From Heliocidaris tuberculata (lineage: Eukaryota > Echinodermata > Echinoidea > Camarodonta > Echinometridae): 64,000 bases of DNA. Where the stretch lies: positions 9,629,439-9,693,438 of the forward strand of contig CM046845.1 in NCBI GenBank assembly GCA_025618425.1. The letters are read 5' to 3'. Under the pieces are notes generated by a model. It did no database searches. It saw nothing but the letters and a program-made list of their open reading frames with translations, and was not told the DNA's origin. Shown one piece after another: positions 57,212 through 64,000 of this stretch (its first letter is position 1; each line of letters starts with the position of its first letter). The translations under genes were made by a program, and so were the position numbers.

Positions 57212-60200
57212 TTACTACTGTTGGACTCATGTGGTTCAGTAGCCCTTTATGTTTTGCAAATGGCAGATACCAACTTATTCTTTAACAAAGAGTTTCAGCC
57301 TTTTTCCAAATGGAAAAGCTATCTAGCATTGCCAGAGCCTTTAAAAATTATGCCTTCAATGTACTCAAGGAATCCTTGAGGTAATACAATGAACAATAGA
57401 TTACTGATTATCAGTGATTTTGCTAATGCAGTTTCACATAATCCATGAATTACACAACTGGGAAATACTGAATATATTTCTTTATGTTTACTGTTTTTTT
57501 TTTGCATATTTGTTCAGTGTTAGTACATGGTTACATTTAAATGACGTCCATATTATATAACAATATATTTGTGAGAAAATATAATGCCCAAGTCTAGCAT
57601 AATACAGGAAGAACCTTTCATATTTCAAATAACTTGCAGTGCTGTTCAAATAGCCAAATGTGATGACTTTGGTATTCGCAAAACACAGCTTGAGCAAGCT
57701 TGCGTAAAAGTGTGTTTATCAAGAGCCAATAGTTCTTTTATGGTATGTAACTGTGAAATAAATAATAACTTTAGTTTGACTTTATATCAGCATAATATGT
57801 TTAGGCTAGATTTCTATAGATCCACATTTAAATAAAGGTAATAAAATAGCCTATGATAAAATATCCATCTAAAAGTGTTAGGGATATAAAAACTAAAACT
57901 AATTAAAAACTGAGTCATATAATCATAACAGTACAATCGCATTTGTGGGTGATATTTGGTATTCCTTTTACCCCCGAGTGCTTGCACCAAATGCACTCAG
58001 GAAACAAGGTAATACAATAGAGACAAAATTTATATGTGAATATGGTTGAAAGGTTGAAAAGAAAATATCCTAAGGTGAATCCATCCGATCAGATAGTCGA
58101 AGGAGTTTAGAATGACTTTACTGTGGATAATTTAACCACTTTCATTTTTTACTAAAAAAAGTTAAATATAAGGGCATACCTTGATGTAGTAATCATCAAG
58201 TAGGTGAGCTTTAATTGTACAAGGCACCGTCAATACTTTATACTTTACACATACCATAACACAAAAAAATTACATATATACTCGTGCAACTCTCTAGAGG
58301 TCACACATTATAAACAGAAAGACACCATTTTTATGTAAGAAATCCATTTCTCACAAAAGAGCAAAATATGGGTTTGATCATGTGAAACCTAAACATTGTG
58401 ATGAAGGACACATTATATCATTTCCTTGCATGTACTTGTTCACACTTAATTTCATACCATACATTCATACACTGATCATGCACAATTCTTTTAATGAAAG
58501 AAAGCAAACATGAAAACGAGTACAGTGTATGAAATATTTTTTGGAAAAAAAAAAAAAATGACAGCCGTAAAACCAAATCGTTACAGACCACTCCCGAAAA
58601 TATCTGAAAGGCAGAGCTCTGTATTATTGAGCTTGCTAAAAAGTTCAATTGGTTAAAGATAAACTAGCGAGGGTGCATCGGTACCAGTACATGAATTGCA
58701 TGTACGTCCAAGTGTTGGCTTGTTCTCAAAAGGGTAAAGGATAAGTTTTCGGGACATTTCCTTACATTTTAGAAGGATTTTATATTGTTTAGCATTTCAC
58801 TAAAATTTCCCTTATAAGTTTTATTTGTAAAGTGTTGGCTTATTTTCAACAAGGTGCATGCATATATGGAATACAGGTTTCAAGAACACTCCTCAGCATT
58901 ACTGAAAGGTTATACTTCAATCCCTAACGATTTCAAAAAGCTCAAATTTACTGTAAACTTTAATCTTAATATGAAATACAACTATTTCATTTTTGTATAA
59001 GTGCAAGCCTTATAACTACAAGGTATGTCTTCATATTCAGCCTAAATGTATGGAATTACAATCATATCATTGACAATCTACATTTAATGATCAAGGCACA
59101 TGTTTGTATGTTCTGTAAACAAGAATATTTTGAAATGAAACTTGATGGAATACAGTCCTATTTTGCATTGTATTAACAAAAGCAGGAACACGCAAAATAA
59201 TTTGATATTAATCCTTAATTCGCTAACGGATTGATACACTAGACTACCGAGTGTGAAATCACCCATTGTTGCAGCAGTTACAGGCATGGAACCACAGACA
59301 TACAGAGAAAAAACAAATGTTTGAGTGGCGGGTGTCCTTTTAGATTTGCAAATGACACATCGAACAGCAAACGCTTCATGCCTCGCTAACACTTGTGTTA
59401 CTCTGAAAGAAATAGGAACCGTTTGATCAGTTTGCTTTTTTTCTTTACATATTCTAAAGTTGTTGCAAAGTGGATCTGCAACAGCTATCGCGACAGCTGA
59501 AGACATTTAACACTCACTTGGTGCAGATCATATTAATATTAAAGTGAGTAGACATGAGAGTCATGGCCTGCAAATTACTTTAAAGACACATTAACAAATA
59601 AATCATAATTCGTTTAAATTAGTACTGGTGCTGTACAAAAGTGCACACAACTGATCTACATGGGATATCAGCCAAACTACATGTGCTACAAGGTGCAGAT
59701 AATAATTAGTCTTGAAAACATAGTGAAAACATGACATGAAATTAACTTGAAAAATATAAATGAATAGTTTGGTTATTTCCTATAACTGGCTGCACATGAT
59801 GCGTAAATGCCACTTTCCCAGTCAAGGGTAGTCAGTCGTTTCCAGTCAGACTGAGTCTCTAGACAAAAGCAAGTACATGTAGCTCAGGGTTTTACAGATT
59901 TAACAAAAAAACTAGATACCATTAATTTAAAGGGCCCCTGCCATCAAAATGCAAGTAGTCCTACATACATTTAATATTTTGATATTTAAACTTCTAAATA
60001 TGTTTCATAGATTTTTAAATATTTTTTGAAATAATTTTCTACAACCTGCTAAGCCCTACCCACTTTAAAAAAATCCTCCAGACCATATGCCCCCTGTGAC
60101 ATCATCTGTCAATCATCAGTGAGCTAATAGCGATTTTGCAAGTGAAATTGGTATTTAACTTTGTCAAAGCCGACACCTGTTACAATACAATAACAACATA

Positions 60201-62600
60201 GGAATTGCTATGTCAGACATGCTGTAGCATCAGCAGGAAAACAAAGGCAGTGAGGAGGTATTGTATGAAAGCATGCAATTCTATTATGTGTGTGCTGAGC
60301 TGGGGGATCACTGTCTATTATGCTGTACAATAGTGGAATGTAACTTCCGCCAGCTCAGCACACACTCACAGAATAGACCGGTTTACTAAGTTATTCAAAT
60401 TTATGGATGTTTCTTTCCGGAGGACCTAGTGACCAGGTATTCCACCAACCTGTTTATTAATAAATGGACTACAATACTAGGAATCCAGTTTGCATACATT
60501 ACTTGTTGCTATGTCGGGCAAGCATCGGGCAAGCTTTTAGGTTGTCAAGAACAACCTTTGTTTAAAAAGCATGCATAAAATTTGAATATGTTAGTAAACC
60601 GGCCTATTGCATTAAACAGACCCATACACACTGGAGCCCAATATATTCTGAACAATTAAGAAGACTGAAAAAGATTGAAAAACAGAGATGTATCTGGGCC
60701 TGAATTCAGCCAAGAGCCCAAACACTGGCATCCCAGAGGAAAAAGAAAAGAAGAAAAAAAGGAAGTTAAAATTTGGCTGAACATGAAAAGCTAAGCCTCT
60801 TCCCCATTTGCTTATTTCCATATGAAAGAACTACTGCTGCACAGTAGACAGGCAAACTATGTACACGGACAAAGGCTATTGCTGGATATGTACCTATTAC
60901 TTGGTCTACATTCAAGTCCAGGTGTGTCTGAAAAGAATTTACCACCAAAACTGGTCTTTGTCTGTGTGTGAATGGTGGTACTGAAATGTCCTTATTTGGC
61001 AAAATGGAAATGATGCTGCACCCAACACTAATGCCTGTTTTGCACGCAAGGTGCCATTTGTGAACTGATGTGGCTTTTTGCGCTCCTTGTTCAGCAATAT
61101 CGTGTGAAAAGTGAATGCAAAATGAACAGAGGAAACATTATTCTGATTTCTGAATAACTGGCATATGCTCTAATTCACATCAGGGGCTTAATGAGTGCAG
61201 CAGTGAAAAAAACAAGTGGGGGCTGAGGGTGATTAGCCCCCGAAACTCTTTAAAAAGCTACCGTAAATGAAAAAAGAGCCACCGTCAAATAATGTTTCTG
61301 CCCATGGGTCGCAGAGCATTAAAATCTATGAACACAGTATGTGGACTTCGAAGTAGCCCTTGCAAAAGAAATTTTAATTTTTACACTGGTCAGAGCAGGT
61401 AATAATGCAATCGAAACGACGCCCCGTGGTAAGTGGGCATAACTCTTTACATATTATACTTTGATAGGAATACATTTTGGAACACATATGTATTTCATTA
61501 TGTGGATATCCCCCAAAATGAAGTCTTCTATCTCCATTACCAAGATATATTCAATCCTAATGCCCCAATACACCAGGGGATTGCACATATCATGTTACAA
61601 AGAAAACAAATTCAAAGCAAATTCAGGTCACTTATAATCCAGCAATATCAAAGTATAATTCCAGATGATTGCAGGAAAAATAGGTGGCAATTCTATTACC
61701 CTTACAAATCTTTCAGGAAGAGGGAATGTAGATTCAGGTGCAAAAAAAGATTTCAATATCACTTATCGATTGTCAAAGCATTACAAATTGTTTGAAAATA
61801 TATATATGCCAGTACCTTTCAACTAAATTTCATATTTCCAAAATGCTAACAAAATATGCGACTTACACCAGATGGTTATTCTAAGCAAGTTGCTCTGCAG
61901 TCCCTATTATTTTCACACGCATCGTTGGTGCTTTCCTAGCTCCTACACTTTCCAAAGCTCCATCAACTAAATACATATACCAGTATGTCAACTGTTTGAA
62001 AGTCGGAAATTCAAGGTAACTGTTCGCACTGTATTCTCACAGAATTAAATTGAAAAAGCAACTTGAGCTACAAGTATGTCTGCCCTATAGGTAGCAGAAG
62101 CAGGAGATTACAAATATATAAGTATGGGAAAGCACTTGTACAGTGAATATTGAAACATCTGTGAATACGCGCAGGTGCCACTTGGTAGGGAATCAAATCA
62201 AATCTCATTAAAAACAATTTTTTTTTGTTACATTAAGCAGCAAAAACTAGACTCAATGTGTACATGTCCATGTAAATGAAAATTCCAGCATTTCAAGAAA
62301 GGCTCTTCGACCAATCTGGTTTGTATCTTAATTCGAAAGGCACAGCACCATAACAATAGCATGATGAAGGGCCTACAATACATCAATAATAAGCATGTTC
62401 TAGGGGCATACATGTACATGTATTTTTTCATTTTGGAGGGGGGGGGGGGCAGATGGGTTGCAGGAGCTCTTCTTATCAATATGCATCTATCCAATAGCAC
62501 AGGAATGTCCACACACCCTGACCAGCTAGACAATGTTACTAGTGATACAGTACTTACAATTTTGGAGGTCTGCTGGAAAGTAAAGATTAGAATATAACAT
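57212..62600. other. No gene recognised
   Basis: AT-rich sequence with MITE copy 4 (60372-60608). Frames at 59506-59084 (-) and 61433-61795 (+) are over 100 codons but show no family motif, no supporting splice signals and ordinary intergenic composition. Part may be the 3' UTR of the epimerase gene. Confidence 0.5.
60372..60608. mobile_element. 235-bp MITE family, copy 4
   Basis: Ends AATAGACCGGTTTACTAAGT and TTAGTAAACCGGCCTATT; internal GGAATCCAGTTTGCATACAT and GGTTGTCAAGAACAACCTTT as in the other copies. Confidence 0.88.
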
Positions 62601-62610
62601 GATTTGGAAA

Positions 62611-62616
62611 TTTATT
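62611..62616 (-). terminator. Candidate poly(A) signal of the epimerase gene
   Basis: TTTATT on the + strand gives AATAAA on the minus strand about 220 bases beyond the stop codon. It is plausible but unproven. Confidence 0.35.
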
Positions 62617-62835
62617 TTTTAAGAACATTATGGCGACAGATTGCAAGAATAATTGTAAGAATGACTGAAAAATGTTGCAACTGCAACATTTCAAGGTTGC
62701 GTTCATTATCTTTACAGAATGCAGGCCTTCATACAGCAAAGTCTCTTCTACCTAATGAATTATGAATCAAGAGAATCTGCTTCTCTGAATAAAGTGAGAG
62801 CTAAATATTTGCAACTTTTCACACACACATCGTCC

Positions 62836-63828
62836 TTATACATTGCGTGCAATCCGGACTTCATGCTCTGTCATATGGGGAACTACTTTGAGCAGTTCCT
62901 CGATACCCTGTTTGACAGTGACAGTGGGCTTGAATCCCAGCTTGCGTAGCTTTGCATACGATACCTCGTAGTCACGCTTGTCCTTGTCCTCGCCGCTGTT
63001 GGACGTGGTGATCTTGCACTCTGGGACAAGATCCTGGATGGTATCTGCAACGTCCCTCTTTGTCATGTTCATAGACTCATGGCCGACATTGTACGCCTGC
63101 CCGCTCATGGTCTTGTAGTTGTCAATGGCAATAAGGAATGCCCTAGCAGCATCCTTTACATGCAGGAAGGTCCTTCTGAAGCTACCCTGATAGAGGTCAA
63201 AGTGCTTCAAGGTGACAGCCTTGTGGGTCAGGTCGTTGATAAGGAGGTCGAGACGTAACCGCGGGGATATGCCAAAGACAGTCGCCAGTCGAAGTCCAAC
63301 GCCGCCCACTGATCGGGTCAGCTCCTCTCCCTTGGCCTTGGTGCTTCCGTAGAGGGTGAGCGGACTGATGGGTGTTTCCTCAGTGCAGGTGCCATCGACG
63401 GCACCATAGCAAGACCCGGTGGAAGCATAGATCACGCGCTGGTCTAGTCTAAGGTTCTTGACGATGTTGGCTGTGCCTTCTTCGTTGACCTCCCTGGCTT
63501 CATCAGGGTCTTTCTCGCAGGCCGGGTAGCCGACAATGGCAGCCAGATGGATGATGACGTTGCAGTCCTGCATCTCTCGGGCCAGTTTGTCATTGTCCCT
63601 GATGTCACCCCGAACCACGGTGAGATTAGGAGACCCTACAATGGGTAGGATAGACTGTATACCCCAGCTGAGACGATCATAGATCTTGACCTTGTGGCCC
63701 CGGGCCAGGAGCATGGGTACAATGGTAGTGCCAAGGTAGCCAGCGCCTCCAGTCACCATCACCTTCAGCAGGTCACCAGTATTATTGTTAGATTCTGTCA
63801 TGACCTGGGAGTTTCTGTTCATTGACAT
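62836..63828 (-). CDS. NAD-dependent epimerase/dehydratase, extended SDR family
   Basis: 330 residues with no intron in the coding part. Motifs: TGGAGYLG (residues 26-33, Rossmann NAD-binding GxxGxxG), an acidic residue after the second strand (D51), GDIRD (74-78, adenine pocket), HLAA (94-97), STGS (136-139, catalytic Ser/Thr) and Y160-x3-K164 (catalytic Tyr/Lys). This is the full set for a sugar-nucleotide epimerase or dehydratase; the substrate cannot be told from sequence. Length is normal for the family. The phrases RGDIRDNDKL, HLAAIVGYPACEKDP and VNEEGT are typical of bacterial members. The coding region is clearly richer in GC than its surroundings. The start is at 63828, with a second Met two codons on and a third eight codons on. 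A strong acceptor (TTCATATTTCAG) ends at 63838, nine bases before the ATG, so a 5' UTR intron is likely and the promoter lies outside the window. Confidence 0.93.
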   Translation of the reverse strand: MSMNRNSQVMTESNNNTGDLLKVMVTGGAGYLGTTIVPMLLARGHKVKIYDRLSWGIQSILPIVGSPNLTVVRGDIRDNDKLAREMQDCNVIIHLAAIVGYPACEKDPDEAREVNEEGTANIVKNLRLDQRVIYASTGSCYGAVDGTCTEETPISPLTLYGSTKAKGEELTRSVGGVGLRLATVFGISPRLRLDLLINDLTHKAVTLKHFDLYQGSFRRTFLHVKDAARAFLIAIDNYKTMSGQAYNVGHESMNMTKRDVADTIQDLVPECKITTSNSGEDKDKRDYEVSYAKLRKLGFKPTVTVKQGIEELLKVVPHMTEHEVRIARNV

Positions 63829-63837
63829 GGTGTGATT

Positions 63838-63864
63838 CTGAAATATGAATTAAAAATAAAACTA
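63838..63864 (-). other. Predicted 3' splice site in the epimerase 5' UTR
   Basis: Read on the minus strand, a T-rich tract ending TTCATATTTCAG stands directly before AATCACACC and the start codon. It looks like an intron acceptor, implying a non-coding first exon upstream of the window edge. Confidence 0.6.
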
Positions 63865-64000
63865 AATGACTGCAAATGAAGAAGCTTCATGGGAAAGATT
63901 ATAGAATTTTCCTGTAAGTCCCAATATTGAGATTCTTTTCTGACTCGTATCCATTAAAGGGAAATCCAACCTTAATAGCAAGTCGCTTTGAAAGAAAGAG

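Noticed and set aside
59084..59506. 140-codon minus-strand frame
   Set aside because: No recognisable domain; its hydrophobic end is AT-rich intergenic sequence; no splice signals consistent with a gene.
61433..61795. 120-codon plus-strand frame
   Set aside because: No motif known to me and ordinary AT-rich composition; kept as unexplained and not called a gene.

Overview
This is animal (deuterostome-type) nuclear DNA. It is AT-rich, split by many short-exon genes with GT-AG introns, and crowded with microsatellites, poly-G/poly-C runs, foldback elements and decayed transposons. Long foldback elements whose arms are made of degenerate tandem units, an ankyrin-Death gene and an AOAH gene together suggest an echinoderm, probably a sea urchin. 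That placement is inference from sequence texture; no species-diagnostic marker was identified. Exactly 500 Ns (3074-3573) mark an assembly gap.

Three protein-coding genes can be supported. (1) On the + strand, 9997-29328, eighteen exons with fully compatible splice phases encode acyloxyacyl hydrolase (AOAH), the secreted or lysosomal lipase that removes secondary acyl chains from bacterial lipopolysaccharide. The saposin-type small-subunit region, the calcium-binding Asp-rich segments and the GDSL/SGNH catalytic blocks (GDSAGAHF, GND, DGFHP) are all present. Only the signal-peptide exon(s) are missing. (2) On the - strand, 43509-36861, a large exon encodes about 22 ankyrin repeats. It is joined by a phase-1 intron of about 4.1 kb to a C-terminal Death-domain exon. 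As sequenced, the ankyrin exon carries one frameshift and one nonsense codon. (3) On the - strand, 63837-62836, a coding region without introns encodes a 330-residue NAD-dependent epimerase/dehydratase of the extended SDR family with a bacterial-looking sequence.

Layout: 1-3000 tandem and trinucleotide repeats; 3074-3573 gap; 3670-4900 three inverted-repeat elements; 5218-8375 a 5'-truncated L1/Tx1-like LINE; 9700-29330 AOAH with many elements in its introns; 29740-34700 Tc1/mariner remnants and a 36-bp minisatellite; 35880-36550 inverted-repeat elements; 36861-43509 the ankyrin-Death gene; 44638-46100 a 1.46-kb palindrome; 47170-49040 an interspersed repeat and an 88-bp tandem array; 52020-54757 a foldback element of TU type; 55470-62600 small elements, an (ATC)n tract and no recognisable gene; 62836-63837 the epimerase.

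AOAH (LPS detoxification) and an ankyrin-Death protein (probable innate-immune or apoptotic adaptor) both fit the immune repertoire expected of such an animal. They lie on opposite strands about 7.5 kb apart and nothing shows they are functionally linked. The epimerase is a separate metabolic gene.
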